A stretch of 64,000 nucleotides of DNA from an uncultured Bacteroidales bacterium (GTDB lineage Bacteria; Bacteroidota; Bacteroidia; Bacteroidales; P3): positions 1-64,000 of the forward strand of contig ONJQ01000004.1 of NCBI GenBank assembly GCA_900318175.1. Direction: 5' to 3'. Shown piece after piece: positions 7,490-17,006 of this stretch. Within the stretch, counting starts at the first letter, position 1, and the number at the start of each line of letters is the position of its first letter. The notes beneath the pieces were generated by a model. It was not told where the DNA came from and did no database searches. It saw only the letters and a program-made list of their open reading frames with translations. The position numbers and the translations under genes were made by a program.

Positions 7490-9070
7490 ATGAAAAGAAC
7501 TCTTATTTCCCTTTTCTCCCTTATGGGTCTCGCCTTGGCAGTAACTTCTTGCCAAAAGGATGAGGGCGTTGCTAAGTTCAATGCTGTTCAAGAGCCTTGC
7601 ACTTTCCAAGATGGCAAGACTGTTCTGAATGGTGAAGGTGTCGAATGGGTCTCTGGCGATCAGGTTGCCGTTTATGGTACCGCTGGTTGCGCCATCTACA
7701 GTGCCCAGCCGACAGCTGAAGCCACTTCCGCTACTTTCGCTCTCGTGAGCGGTAACGCTGGTGATGCTCCTTATTCTGCAATCTTCCCCGCTAGCATTGC
7801 AGTTGCTTCCTCCACAGTTAATCTCCCCGCTGTTCAGAACTCCGTGGATGGTTCTCTGGCTGGCTTCCCCATGTATGCTGTCTCCAATGATGAGAATCTT
7901 TCTTTCAAAAACCTCTGCGGTGCTTTGAAACTCTCTCTTCAGAAGAATGGTGTTAGCGTTTCTCGCATTGACGTTACCACCAATGCTGCCGTCAACGGTC
8001 AGTTCTCCATCGTTATGAATGGTGATGCTCCCACCATCAACCTCGTTTCTAATGGCTCCAACACCGCTTCTTTGGTCTGCGCTACCGCTCAGGACATCTC
8101 CAATGGTCACGATTTCTACATGTACCTGCCCCACAATACCTACACCTCTCTGACTATCACCATTACTGCTCAGGATGGTAGTGTTTGCACCAAGAACACC
8201 AATGACAACTTCATTGGCCTGAATATCTATCGTAGCCAGGTTTCTCAGATTTCTCTGGGTGAGAACTCTCTCAACTTCGTTCCCGCTGAGCCTAGTGACG
8301 TTCCCGCTGGTGCTGTTAATGGTCTTTTCTCCATCAGTGCAAGCAAGCAGATCTATTTTGCAAAAGGTAACCTTCAGTATGTTGGTACTACCGGTACTTG
8401 GCAGTTCGCCGAGCATCAGTATGACTATCTTGGAACCTCTAATGCCAACCCCAACGCTAACTCCACTATTGACCTCTTTGGTTGGGGTACCAGCGGTTTC
8501 GATGGCAAACTCCCTTACATGACCAACATCGACAACACCCAGTATGGTTTCGGTTATAATAGAAGTATCAACAGAACCAACTATGATTGGGGTCAGTACA
8601 ATCAAATTGCTAATGGTGGTAACCAAGCTGGTACTTGGAGACTTCTCAGTGTTGATGAACTCCGCTATCTCTTCATGAGCCGTGCTAACGCTACTGCAAA
8701 GCGTGGTATTGGTACTATCAATGGTATCCCTGGTCTGATTATCCTCCCCGATGATTGGACGATGCCTGCTGGTCTCCAGTTCACTCCTGGTGCTTCTACT
8801 TCTGCCAATAGAACTTGGGAAGTCAACAGCTATTCTTATGCTGATTGGGCTCGCATGGAAGCTAATGGTGCAGTCTTCCTGCCTGCTGCCGGTTGCCGTA
8901 TTGCTGAACTTACCGACAAGGTTGACATGGCCGGTTTCTACTGGAGCAACACAAGCAATAACATCAATGCTGCCGCTGCTACCTACTTCAATAATACCAA
9001 GATACTCGCCACCAACCAGTATCCCAAACATTATGGTAGCGCTGTCCGTTTAGCTCTCGTTGCTGAATAA
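7490..9070 (+). CDS. Fimbrillin/lectin-like surface lipoprotein (copy 1)
   Basis: A 526-aa lipoprotein: signal peptide with lipobox AVTSC (Cys21), then a beta-rich fimbrillin-like half (about residues 30-270), then a C-terminal domain of about 240 residues. The C-terminal domain has the marks of the Fibrobacter-paralogous/C-type-lectin-like fold: IYFAKGNLQY, IDLFGWGTSG, TWRLLSVDELRYLF, GAVFLPAAGCR, FYWSNTS and the closing SAVRLALV. It is most likely anchored in the outer membrane facing outside. It shares architecture with 44678-46567 and 46878-48473. No reverse transcriptase or template repeat is near, so it is not shown to be a diversity-generating target. Codon use is T-rich at third positions (GCT, GGT, AAT), unlike the GC-rich neighbours, which suggests high expression or foreign origin. 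Confidence 0.8.
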   Translation: MKRTLISLFSLMGLALAVTSCQKDEGVAKFNAVQEPCTFQDGKTVLNGEGVEWVSGDQVAVYGTAGCAIYSAQPTAEATSATFALVSGNAGDAPYSAIFPASIAVASSTVNLPAVQNSVDGSLAGFPMYAVSNDENLSFKNLCGALKLSLQKNGVSVSRIDVTTNAAVNGQFSIVMNGDAPTINLVSNGSNTASLVCATAQDISNGHDFYMYLPHNTYTSLTITITAQDGSVCTKNTNDNFIGLNIYRSQVSQISLGENSLNFVPAEPSDVPAGAVNGLFSISASKQIYFAKGNLQYVGTTGTWQFAEHQYDYLGTSNANPNANSTIDLFGWGTSGFDGKLPYMTNIDNTQYGFGYNRSINRTNYDWGQYNQIANGGNQAGTWRLLSVDELRYLFMSRANATAKRGIGTINGIPGLIILPDDWTMPAGLQFTPGASTSANRTWEVNSYSYADWARMEANGAVFLPAAGCRIAELTDKVDMAGFYWSNTSNNINAAAATYFNNTKILATNQYPKHYGSAVRLALVAE

Positions 9071-9091
9071 AAAGCATCACACTTAACAATC

Positions 9092-9126
9092 AAAGAGGAT
9101 GTCACTGAGTGGCATCCTCTTTTATT
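9092..9126 (+). terminator. Terminator of the first peptide/lipoprotein unit
   Basis: AAAGAGGATG pairs with CATCCTCTTT around a short loop, ending in TTTTATT, 20 bases after the lipoprotein stop. Confidence 0.8.
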
Positions 9127-9856
9127 GTTATAGGATTTGATAGTTTAGTCTGATACCACAAGGGTTTCGATTTATCCAAAATCGGTCATCAGAAAGATAC
9201 GTTCCATAGGCGACAATGAATAGGTAGCCATCTTTCTGCATACGGCTGTCACCGCGATATATACATGGGTAAGTGGAGCGTCGCCCCTGTATAGCCACGT
9301 CAGCGCACCACTACCCTACAATTATTGTATCGTCCAGCTATCCCTGTGGGGTTGATACCGCACCCATGGCTCGATTCTGGGGCTTTCAAGCTCTGCCTAT
9401 TTTCTGTTACTCCTTCGTGCTGGTGTGATGCACACACACAAATGCCATATGACCGATTCGGGTTTATCAGCAAATATTCATAACCGTTTTCACCCATTAA
9501 AACCGAACTATACTATTGGTAGATGTGGCTTTTTCGAGAGGGGAGAAGACTATTGAACCCCTTCAACTCTCCAATGGTTACCGGATGGCTGAAGCGGCAT
9601 GCTTTTGGCTTTGTTCCACTTGTCAATGTCTTTTTTGTCCTTTATGGGGACATATCGCCTCAGCATGATGCCCACATAATCCCGATGGCCGATTTGAGGT
9701 CAAAATCGTTCTACTATCGGCATTGGTATTTCTTGTACTTTCATATCCGTCAGTATTGTAGTGCTGCTATTGAGATGCAGTCGTTTTGCAGATAGGAAGA
9801 GTTTTGAAGAATGGGAAGCTATGGTTTATTGTGTGAGTGGGTGGAGGCTGGAAAGT
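9127..9856. other. Gene-free region with decayed sequence
   Basis: No gene is supported across 730 bases. Bases 9171-9190 and 9451-9468 carry an imperfect inverted repeat around ATCGGTCAT/ATGACCGAT and enclose about 300 bases that might be a small non-autonomous element. A third copy of the motif lies at 9687-9708. On the minus strand 9570-9700 there is a short coding-like stretch (VGIMLRRYVPIKDKKDID) broken by a stop, which may be the remnant of a lost gene. I do not recognise its parent. Confidence 0.4.
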
Positions 9857-10954
9857 CTATCTGAGAAGTGTGATGGTGCCAATGGCGGATTTGTTTCCGG
9901 TCGGTGTGATGGCATCACGATAGCGGTAGTAATAGGTATAAACCCCTTGGGGGCATTGCCGTCCGTTGGTGGCTGTGCCATCCCAGCTTTGGTGTTGGTT
10001 GTCAAAGTGGAAAATAAGTGTTCCATGGCGGTCGTAAATCCACATTTGGAAATCAGTGACTCCGGTGGTGATAGGCTGTATGGTGTTGTTCGTCTCGGCT
10101 CCAGGGGTGAAAACGTTTGGTATGTAGATGGCTACGCGCCTAAATGGAATGTCTCTGTATGCAGTGTCAAGGCATGTGGGTGAGTATGCTTCCATCATGA
10201 GATGAACCGTGTCACCCCAAGAGGGGTCTCCATAGAATTCCACCCATTCGCCGTTTTGTGGTTGGCGGACTCCGTTGATATACCAATTACGCCCAGCCCA
10301 TCTACCCCAGTGGTTCTCGCGGGTTCCTGTGCTAAAGTCTTCAGCAATGATGTGCATGTTGTCATAGGTTATTTCGTCGGGAATGACTTGCATGGCAGCT
10401 GTGACGGGTTCAATGGGAATGACCTCGATAGTGGATGTTCCTGGGCATTGAGGGGGAGATTCCCGATAGTCAAGATGGAGTGTATAAGTGGTTGGCTGTC
10501 GGGGGTTGACGCGAACCCTGCTAAGGTGTTCTTGCCATACAAGGGTGGAGTCAAACGGTTCTGAGGACCAATTGTAGTAAGTGATAAGTGGGTATCCGCC
10601 CAGTAGGTCGTAGGCTACGATGGGTGTGCAGTGCTTGATGGAGTGGATGGTGATTCGTGGGTATGTGAGGACGCTGAGTTTTAGGATGATGATGCTGTCG
10701 CAAATAGTGTCGGTGCGGGGAACAGTGTCGAAGAAGAGGCCAGAATGGTCAAGTGTTCGACCCCGGTAATAGAGCGTGTCGCCATCGCAGATGGTATCGT
10801 AAACACGTACGATGGTGTCACGGCATGGAAGTTGGGCATGGAGTGTGACAGGGAGGAGGCATAGGATAATCAAAAGCCCTAGTATACAGCTCCGTCGGAA
10901 AGGAGGCTGCGATGTGCTTTTATTGTGATTAGTTCTATGTCGGTATGTGGACAT
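9857..10954 (-). CDS. Secreted protein with T9SS type B sorting domain
   Basis: 365 aa. An N-terminal polar stretch precedes a signal peptide (LGLLIILCLLPVTLHAQ, about residues 25-41). The middle has cysteine-bearing segments and PKD/Ig-like strands. The last 90 residues form the gliding-motility-associated C-terminal domain of type B T9SS cargo: IPNVFTPGAETNN, DFQMWIYDRHGTLIF, SWDGTATNGRQCPQGVYTYY and AIGTITLLR. Such proteins cross the outer membrane through the type IX system; several in the type B class depend on PorP/SprF-like partners. It lies 36 bases after ddl on the same strand and may be the last gene of the dnaE run. The cargo function is unknown. Confidence 0.85.
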   Translation of the reverse strand: MSTYRHRTNHNKSTSQPPFRRSCILGLLIILCLLPVTLHAQLPCRDTIVRVYDTICDGDTLYYRGRTLDHSGLFFDTVPRTDTICDSIIILKLSVLTYPRITIHSIKHCTPIVAYDLLGGYPLITYYNWSSEPFDSTLVWQEHLSRVRVNPRQPTTYTLHLDYRESPPQCPGTSTIEVIPIEPVTAAMQVIPDEITYDNMHIIAEDFSTGTRENHWGRWAGRNWYINGVRQPQNGEWVEFYGDPSWGDTVHLMMEAYSPTCLDTAYRDIPFRRVAIYIPNVFTPGAETNNTIQPITTGVTDFQMWIYDRHGTLIFHFDNQHQSWDGTATNGRQCPQGVYTYYYRYRDAITPTGNKSAIGTITLLR

Positions 10955-10990
10955 GTTGAAAAGAGTTCTTCTCCCCCCGTAGTTGGCGGA

Positions 10991-11974
10991 TTATAGACTG
11001 CTCTCTATGACCATTTGATACAATTGGCGGGTGCTTATGCCCATGGCGCGTGCCTGTTTGGGGACGATGCTTTCGGCGCTCTGGCCTGGTATGGTATTGA
11101 CTTCAAGGAAGAAGAGCTGGTTGCGTGTGGTGTCATAGATGTAGTCGAAACGGCAGATACCACGGCAGTTGAGGAGGTCGTAGAGTTGTGACGATGTCTG
11201 TTGGATAAGGTTGGCAATGCTGTCTGGGCACTGTGCAGGGGTCACTTCGTTGCTGAAGCCTTGGTATTTGGCTTGGTAGTCGAAAAATTCGTGGTCGCCG
11301 AGGGGTATAATCTCTGTGATTGGGAAGACGAGTTTTTCGGTTTTCGTTCTGAATACTCCGCAGTCGAATTCACGGCCATTGATGCATTCTTCAACAAGCA
11401 CTTGGCTGTCTTCGGTGAATGCCTGTTGGATGGCAGGGAGAAGGTCTGTAGGGGTTTTGACTTTGGTTGTCGCCACACTGCTGCCTCCGGCAGCGGGTTT
11501 GACGAAAAGGGGATAGCGCATCTGCGCAGCTTCAATCTTTGCAAGGGAGGCCTGGCTGTCGTCATAGATAAGCACTGAGGGAGCCACATTGACGATGCCG
11601 AAGCTTTTGACCACAGGGTTGCAGTAGCCCTTGTGGAATGTGAGGGCGGAGGTGTAGTAGCCGCTGGTGGTGTAGGGGATTCTGAGCATGTCGAAATAAC
11701 CTTGCAGCACCCCGTTCTCGCCCGGGTTGCCGTGGATGATGATAAAGGCAAGTTGGAAGCGGTCGACGCCTGGGATGGTGAAGTTGTGTCGGTTGACGGG
11801 GATGCGGTCGCCATTGTCGGCAAGGCAGTACCAGCCTTCGCGGTCCACAACGATCTTGAAGATGTTGTATTTCTCGTGGTCAAGGTTTTCGTAGACTTGG
11901 CATCCGCTGAGGATGGAAATGTCGTGTTCGCCAGAGTATCCGCCCATTACAAGGGCTATATTAGGTTTGTTCAT
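10991..11974 (-). CDS. ddl: D-alanine--D-alanine ligase
   Basis: 327 aa, a usual length. It makes the D-Ala-D-Ala dipeptide for peptidoglycan in the cytoplasm, using ATP. The N-terminal signature GGYSGEHDIS is present, followed by the ATP-grasp core: LFVKPAAGGSSVATTKV, LVEECINGREFDCGV, and the metal and substrate site FLEVNTIPGQSAESIVPKQA near the C-terminus. The HGNPGENGVLQGYFDML motif carries Asn where Asp is common (GEDG), a mild variation. It sits between a GSCFA gene and a T9SS cargo gene on the minus strand, downstream of dnaE. Confidence 0.93.
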   Translation of the reverse strand: MNKPNIALVMGGYSGEHDISILSGCQVYENLDHEKYNIFKIVVDREGWYCLADNGDRIPVNRHNFTIPGVDRFQLAFIIIHGNPGENGVLQGYFDMLRIPYTTSGYYTSALTFHKGYCNPVVKSFGIVNVAPSVLIYDDSQASLAKIEAAQMRYPLFVKPAAGGSSVATTKVKTPTDLLPAIQQAFTEDSQVLVEECINGREFDCGVFRTKTEKLVFPITEIIPLGDHEFFDYQAKYQGFSNEVTPAQCPDSIANLIQQTSSQLYDLLNCRGICRFDYIYDTTRNQLFFLEVNTIPGQSAESIVPKQARAMGISTRQLYQMVIESSL

Positions 11975-12024
11975 GATATGTTGTATTTGTTTTCTGTGGT
12001 AAAATGATTATGCCCTGAACGACC

Positions 12025-12891
12025 TCAAATGGCTATTGGTCGGTGTAGGGTACGGAGATGTTGTTTCGTGTTGATGATGTTTTGTTGTTGTGTGGATGGT
12101 GACATGAAGGTGTCTTGCATATGTTGCCAGATGATGTCGACAGCCAGGTCAGAAGGGTGGCACATGTCACGTGCATAGAAGCGGTAGTCGCGCAGTTGGT
12201 CAAGGAGTATTTCGTAGGCGGGGAAGTAGTGTGCAGTGGGCGTCTGTTGCAGGAGGGTGTGGACTGCCAGCAGGAGGGTGCTTTTGCTGAGTTGGTTCTG
12301 GTGCAGCCCGTCTGCAATGTGGCGTATAGGGCTGACGGTGAATATAAAGGAGCAACCCAGTTCGGACAGTTCGCCGAGAAAGGGTTGCCATGTGTCGACG
12401 ATTTGGGGTACACTGAGTGGTGTGCGAGTAAATTGCTGTGGGGGCAGTTTGTGGCAGTTCGCAACGGTCCGTCCTTGGTGCGGCCCCGAGGCAAGCTGGT
12501 AGACAAAAATTGTGCCGAAGGTGATGAGGATTATGGGGCGCTGAAGGAGTTGCTGATGGGTTTGATGGATGGCCTGGTTGCAGCCCTGCAAGCAGGTGTC
12601 GGCGTCGGGGTGGGAGAACCGGGTGTGGTGCATCCATGAGTGCCATAAGCCTTGGTTTTGGACCAGCCATGTGGGGTCGATTTCACGGTCGGCAAGGGCG
12701 TAGTCGAGTGCCAAGGCGATGGAGAGGGGGTTGTAGAGTGTGCCGAAGGGGTTGCAGAGGATGTTGTGTCCTGCGTCGGACAGCTTTTGCCCTATGTTGT
12801 CGGCAAAACAGGAGCCAAGGGTGAGCAGGGGCGTCCCATGGCAGATGCGCAGTTGCGAAGGCTCGACAGGTACTGGGGTAGATAGTTGCAT
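12025..12891 (-). CDS. GSCFA domain protein
   Basis: 288 aa. The defining motif is visible in LLTLGSCFADNIGQKL (about residues 24-39), followed by NPFGTLYNPLSI, ILITFGTIFVYQL and TVSPIRHIADGLHQNQLSK. The fold is SGNH-hydrolase-like, with GSCFA as the presumed nucleophile block; substrates are not known. In Bacteroidetes it often lies beside cell-wall or DNA-replication genes, as here between dnaE (14-base gap) and ddl. No signal peptide, so it is cytoplasmic. Family call is secure, function is not. Confidence 0.88.
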   Translation of the reverse strand: MQLSTPVPVEPSQLRICHGTPLLTLGSCFADNIGQKLSDAGHNILCNPFGTLYNPLSIALALDYALADREIDPTWLVQNQGLWHSWMHHTRFSHPDADTCLQGCNQAIHQTHQQLLQRPIILITFGTIFVYQLASGPHQGRTVANCHKLPPQQFTRTPLSVPQIVDTWQPFLGELSELGCSFIFTVSPIRHIADGLHQNQLSKSTLLLAVHTLLQQTPTAHYFPAYEILLDQLRDYRFYARDMCHPSDLAVDIIWQHMQDTFMSPSTQQQNIINTKQHLRTLHRPIAI

Positions 12892-12905
12892 AGGGCGATG
12901 GGCTG

Positions 12906-15900
12906 TTAATAGGCTGTTGCGAGGGGTTTGATATTGGTGATGGAAGGCAGCTGGTTGAGTGCCTGCAGCATTTCGCGGGGGTTGACCAGGAGGTCTCGCG
13001 TTTTCATGGTTAGGCTGAGGCCTGTGGCGGGGTCTGTGACCAAGGCTTCCATGGGGACCTTCCCGCGGTGTTTCTTCGCAAGGGTCTGCAGCTGGTGGCA
13101 GAAAGGTTCGGTGATGTCGTTGAGGGCGATATTGAAGCGGATGAGTTTGGTTTTGCTGTCCAGCACCTCGCTCAGCAGCATGATGCTTGAGATTTTCAGT
13201 GTCGGCTTGGAGCTGTAGGTTGAGCCGTCCTCAAGGGTACGCGTAAATTGGCGGAAGGAACCTTGGATATAGATGAATTGGTCTTTCACAAAGAAGTTCT
13301 TATACTTCAGGTATTCGCCCTTGAAGAGGCGGAGGTTGTAGGCTCCGCTGTAGTCCTCGACGGTGAGAATTCCGTATGGGTCGCCGTTCTTGGGCGAAAT
13401 GCCGCTCTTGGCGTCGGTGACGATGCCGCCGAAGCGGAGCTCTTTGCCAATGAGGTTGCTGGGGTCGGCCAGCTCCGAGCATTGGGTGTTGACGTAGTTG
13501 GTCATTTCGAAGCTGTAGTCGTCAAGGGGATGCCCACTGAGGTAGAGCCCAATGACGCCAAATTCCTCACGGCAACGTTCCACCACAGTCCACTCTTCAC
13601 ACTGGGGTATGTCGGGGTGGGAATCCTGCTTTATCTCGTCGCACATGTCAAAGATAGACATCTGTGCATTGTCGGCGTTCTGGCGGTTGTGGAGGCTCCA
13701 GCGCATCAGTTTTTCCAGATAGGTGGGAGAGGTGAGAAGGCCGCCGTCTCGGTAGAAGTATTGAGCGCGGTGCATCTCCCCGATGCCGTCGAGTGCACCG
13801 GCCTTGACAAGGACTTCTATGTTCTTGCGGTTCACGGAGCGCAAGTCCACACGTTCCAGCAGGTTGAAGATGTCGGTATAAGGGCCGTTCTTTTCGCGTT
13901 CGGAGATGATGGCGTCGGCTGCTGCTTCGCCCATGCCGCTGATGGCTTTCAGTCCGAAACGTATCTGTCCTTTGCTGTTGACCGAAAAGTCCATGTCCGA
14001 CTCATTGATGGAGGGGGGCAGTATTTCCAGCCCATGGCGACGGCAGTCGTCCATCAGTTCCGTGGTGCGTTTTATGTCGCTCTGGCCGCTGGTCATTACG
14101 GCGGCCATATATTCGGCGGGGTAGTGGGCTTTGAGGTAGGCCGTCTGGTATGCAACCCACGAATAGCAGGTAGCGTGCGATTTGTTGAAGGCGTAGGAGG
14201 CAAACTTCTTCCAGTCCTCCCAAATCTTGTGGAGTTTGTCCTTTGGGTGGCCGTTGGCCTCGCCGCCTTTGTAGAAGAGCACCTCCAGCTCGTTCATCTT
14301 CTCAATCTGTTTTTTGCCCATGGCTTTGCGCAGGGTGTCGCTCTGTCCGCGGGTGAAACCGGCCAACTGGCGGCTCAGTAACATCACCTGCTCTTGGTAG
14401 ACGGTGATGCCGTAGGTGTCCTTCAGGTATTTCTCCATGCAGGGGATGTCATACTCGATGGGTTTGCGCCCCTGCTTGCGGTCGATGAAGTCGGGTATGT
14501 AGTCCATGGGACCCGGTCGGTAGAGGGCGTTCATAGCTATGAGGTCCTCAAACACGTGGGGCTCCAGCTCGCGGAGGTACTTCTGCATGCCGGCGGACTC
14601 AAACTGGAAGGTGCCGACGGTGTTGCCCTCGCAGAAGAGTTTGTATGTTGCCTCGTCGTCAATGGGCAGGTGGTCGATGTCTATGTCCACATCGTGGTTC
14701 TTCTTTATCATCTTGAGGGCATTCTTGATGATGGTGAGGTTCTTCAGCCCCAGAAAGTCCATCTTGATAAGCCCCACGGTTTCCACCACGTGCCCGTCGT
14801 ATTGTGTCACCAGTACGTCCTGCTTGCTTTCCTTATCGTAGATGGTGCAGACGGGGGCGATGTTGGTCAGGTCGTCCGCACCAATGATTACGCCGCATGC
14901 GTGGATGCCCACCTGTCGGTTGGTGTCCTCCAGTTCGGCGGCGTATGTCAGCATGTTCTTCAGCTCGTCGTTGCCCGGGTCCTCCATGATGTGGCGCAAC
15001 TCGGGGATATATTTGTAGCAGTTGGACAGGTTCACCTTGGGCGACTTGCCTTTCTCGTCCTTGATGTTGTCCGGGAAGGAGCGGTCGGGGATGTACTCCT
15101 TGAGCTTGTTGACGGTGGGGAGATCGATTTTCTCCACGCGTCCCACATCGGCAATGGCCGACTTGGTGGCCATGGTGCCGTAGGTGATGATGTGGGCCAC
15201 CTTCTCCTTGCCGTATTTATCGGTAATCCAGTCCAGCACGCGTCCGCGGCCCGCATCGTCGAAATCCACGTCAATATCGGGCAGCGAGATGCGGTCAGGA
15301 TTGAGGAAACGCTCAAACAGCAAGTCGTATTTCAAGGGGTCGATGTCGGTAATCCACAAGCAATAGGCCACCACACTTCCTGCTGCCGAGCCACGTCCGG
15401 GCCCCACGCTCACGCCCAGCTCCTCGCGGGCGCCCCGTATGTAGTCCGCCACGATGAGGAAGTAGCCGGGGAATCCCATGGTCTTGATGGTGTGCAGTTC
15501 GAAGATGATGCGCTCACGTTGCTCGTCGGTGAGGGCGGCCTTGATGGATGCTATGTCGGCGCCTTCGGTCAGGTCCTGTCTGTCGGTCAGGTACCTTTTC
15601 CTTGCGCCTTCCCATACCAGTTTCTCCAGATAGTCGGCCTCGAATTTGATGCGGTATAGCTTGTTGTATCCGCCCAGTTTCTTTATCTTCTTCTCGGCGT
15701 CGGCTTGGCTCAGCACCACCTCGTGCTTCTCGTTTTGGGTAAACTCGTCAAAGAGTTCCTGCTCCGTAATGCGGCTGCGGTACTCTGCCTCGCTCCCGAA
15801 GCTTTCGGGGATGTCGAAAACGGGCATGATGGGGTCGCTGTTTATGCTGTACACTTCCACCTTGTCCGCCACCTCCATGGTGTTCTCCAGCGCTTCCGGC

Positions 15901-16847
15901 ACGTCGGCAAAGATGGCGGCCATCTCGTCAGGCGTCTTCAGCCACTCCTGCTTGGTGTAGTGCATGCGGTCGGGGTCGGCATAGTCCTTTTGTGTGGCAA
16001 GGCAAATCAGGTGGTCGTGCGCCTCGCCGTGCTCCTCCTCCACAAAGTGCACATCGTTTGTGGCCACCAGCTTGATGTTGTGCTTCCGTGCCAGCTCTAT
16101 CAGTATCGGGTTCACCCTCTCCTGCAGGCGGTAAGTGTCGCGGTTGGAGTTGGGCTTGTCAGTCTTGTGGCGTTGCAGCTCGATGTAGTAGTCGTCGCCA
16201 AACACCCGTTTGAACCACAGCACGGCCCGCTCTGCCCCCTCGATGTCCCCCTTCATAATTAGCTGAGGGATCTCGCCGCCCAGACAGGCCGAACAGACTA
16301 TCAGCCCCTCGTGGTATTTCTCCAGCACATTGTGGTCTATTCGCGGGCGGCTATAGAAACCGTCTGTATAGGCTATGGAGGCAAGCTTGCACAGCGAGTG
16401 GTAGCCCTGCTTGTTCTTGGCCAGCAGGATGAGGTGGTAGCCGCTGCTGTCCACTATGCGGTCGCGCCCCGTCTCCGGGTTAATCTCCTTCACGTCCTTG
16501 TCCTTGTCATACAGGGTGCGTCGGGCGCAGTAGGCCTCTGTGCCGATGATGGGCTTGAACAGCTGCCCGCGCAGTTGGTCTATTTTGTATTCGGCCTCCT
16601 GCTTCTCCTCCGGTGTGGCCCCGTCGTTCTTCAGCACCGCCTCCTGCTCCTTTATCTGGTCCTTCACCTTGCCGTTCTCCTTCTCAATGGTGTCAACAAA
16701 GTCTTTGATACCGAACATATTGCCATGGTCTGTCAGGGCCATGGCATACATCCCGTTCTTTTTGGCCTTCTTTATCAAGTCGCCAATCTTCGACATGCCG
16801 TCAAGCATCGAATAGTGTGAGTGAACATGCAAGTGAGTAAAATTCAT
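12906..16847 (-). CDS. dnaE: DNA polymerase III subunit alpha
   Basis: 1313 aa, the replicative polymerase of the replisome. The N-terminal PHP domain begins FTHLHVHSHYSMLDGMSK and contains ALTDHGNMFG. The polymerase core has VGPGRGSAAGS and the catalytic PDIDVDFDDAGR (near residue 525), later YRPGPMDYIPDF and QEQVMLLSRQLAGF. A helix-hairpin-helix (VKAGALDGIG) and an OB-fold (RFGGIVTDAKSGISPKNGDP) follow. It is longer than the roughly 1160 aa of E. coli, as usual in Bacteroidetes. It is the first gene of a minus-strand run (dnaE, GSCFA, ddl, perhaps the T9SS cargo gene), with its promoter box at 16885-16892. Confidence 0.97.
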   Translation of the reverse strand: MNFTHLHVHSHYSMLDGMSKIGDLIKKAKKNGMYAMALTDHGNMFGIKDFVDTIEKENGKVKDQIKEQEAVLKNDGATPEEKQEAEYKIDQLRGQLFKPIIGTEAYCARRTLYDKDKDVKEINPETGRDRIVDSSGYHLILLAKNKQGYHSLCKLASIAYTDGFYSRPRIDHNVLEKYHEGLIVCSACLGGEIPQLIMKGDIEGAERAVLWFKRVFGDDYYIELQRHKTDKPNSNRDTYRLQERVNPILIELARKHNIKLVATNDVHFVEEEHGEAHDHLICLATQKDYADPDRMHYTKQEWLKTPDEMAAIFADVPEALENTMEVADKVEVYSINSDPIMPVFDIPESFGSEAEYRSRITEQELFDEFTQNEKHEVVLSQADAEKKIKKLGGYNKLYRIKFEADYLEKLVWEGARKRYLTDRQDLTEGADIASIKAALTDEQRERIIFELHTIKTMGFPGYFLIVADYIRGAREELGVSVGPGRGSAAGSVVAYCLWITDIDPLKYDLLFERFLNPDRISLPDIDVDFDDAGRGRVLDWITDKYGKEKVAHIITYGTMATKSAIADVGRVEKIDLPTVNKLKEYIPDRSFPDNIKDEKGKSPKVNLSNCYKYIPELRHIMEDPGNDELKNMLTYAAELEDTNRQVGIHACGVIIGADDLTNIAPVCTIYDKESKQDVLVTQYDGHVVETVGLIKMDFLGLKNLTIIKNALKMIKKNHDVDIDIDHLPIDDEATYKLFCEGNTVGTFQFESAGMQKYLRELEPHVFEDLIAMNALYRPGPMDYIPDFIDRKQGRKPIEYDIPCMEKYLKDTYGITVYQEQVMLLSRQLAGFTRGQSDTLRKAMGKKQIEKMNELEVLFYKGGEANGHPKDKLHKIWEDWKKFASYAFNKSHATCYSWVAYQTAYLKAHYPAEYMAAVMTSGQSDIKRTTELMDDCRRHGLEILPPSINESDMDFSVNSKGQIRFGLKAISGMGEAAADAIISEREKNGPYTDIFNLLERVDLRSVNRKNIEVLVKAGALDGIGEMHRAQYFYRDGGLLTSPTYLEKLMRWSLHNRQNADNAQMSIFDMCDEIKQDSHPDIPQCEEWTVVERCREEFGVIGLYLSGHPLDDYSFEMTNYVNTQCSELADPSNLIGKELRFGGIVTDAKSGISPKNGDPYGILTVEDYSGAYNLRLFKGEYLKYKNFFVKDQFIYIQGSFRQFTRTLEDGSTYSSKPTLKISSIMLLSEVLDSKTKLIRFNIALNDITEPFCHQLQTLAKKHRGKVPMEALVTDPATGLSLTMKTRDLLVNPREMLQALNQLPSITNIKPLATAY

Positions 16848-16884
16848 GACAGTATGGAGGACTTTATTTGTTTATTACAGAATG

Positions 16885-16892
16885 CAAAGGTA
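16885..16892 (-). promoter_or_regulatory. -7 box of dnaE
   Basis: On the minus strand this reads TACCTTTG, fitting TAnnTTTG, about 37 bases before the dnaE start. It is divergent from the box at 16976-16983. Confidence 0.55.
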
Positions 16893-16975
16893 CGAAAAAT
16901 ATTCCGAACAACTGTTAATAACAGTCATAAAAAAAGCGAGGGTTCTTTTTTCTATGTCAATTCGCGGATTATGCT

Positions 16976-16983
16976 TATTTTTG
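16976..16983 (+). promoter_or_regulatory. -7 box of the DUF3089 gene
   Basis: TATTTTTG, 23 bases before the ATG at 17007. Confidence 0.5.
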
Positions 16984-17006
16984 CATTCTTAATACAATAA
17001 TCGGTT

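Noticed and set aside
7490-9070. Target protein of a diversity-generating retroelement
   Set aside because: The lectin-like C-terminal fold fits such targets, but there is no reverse transcriptase gene, accessory gene or template repeat in the window for any of the three lipoproteins.
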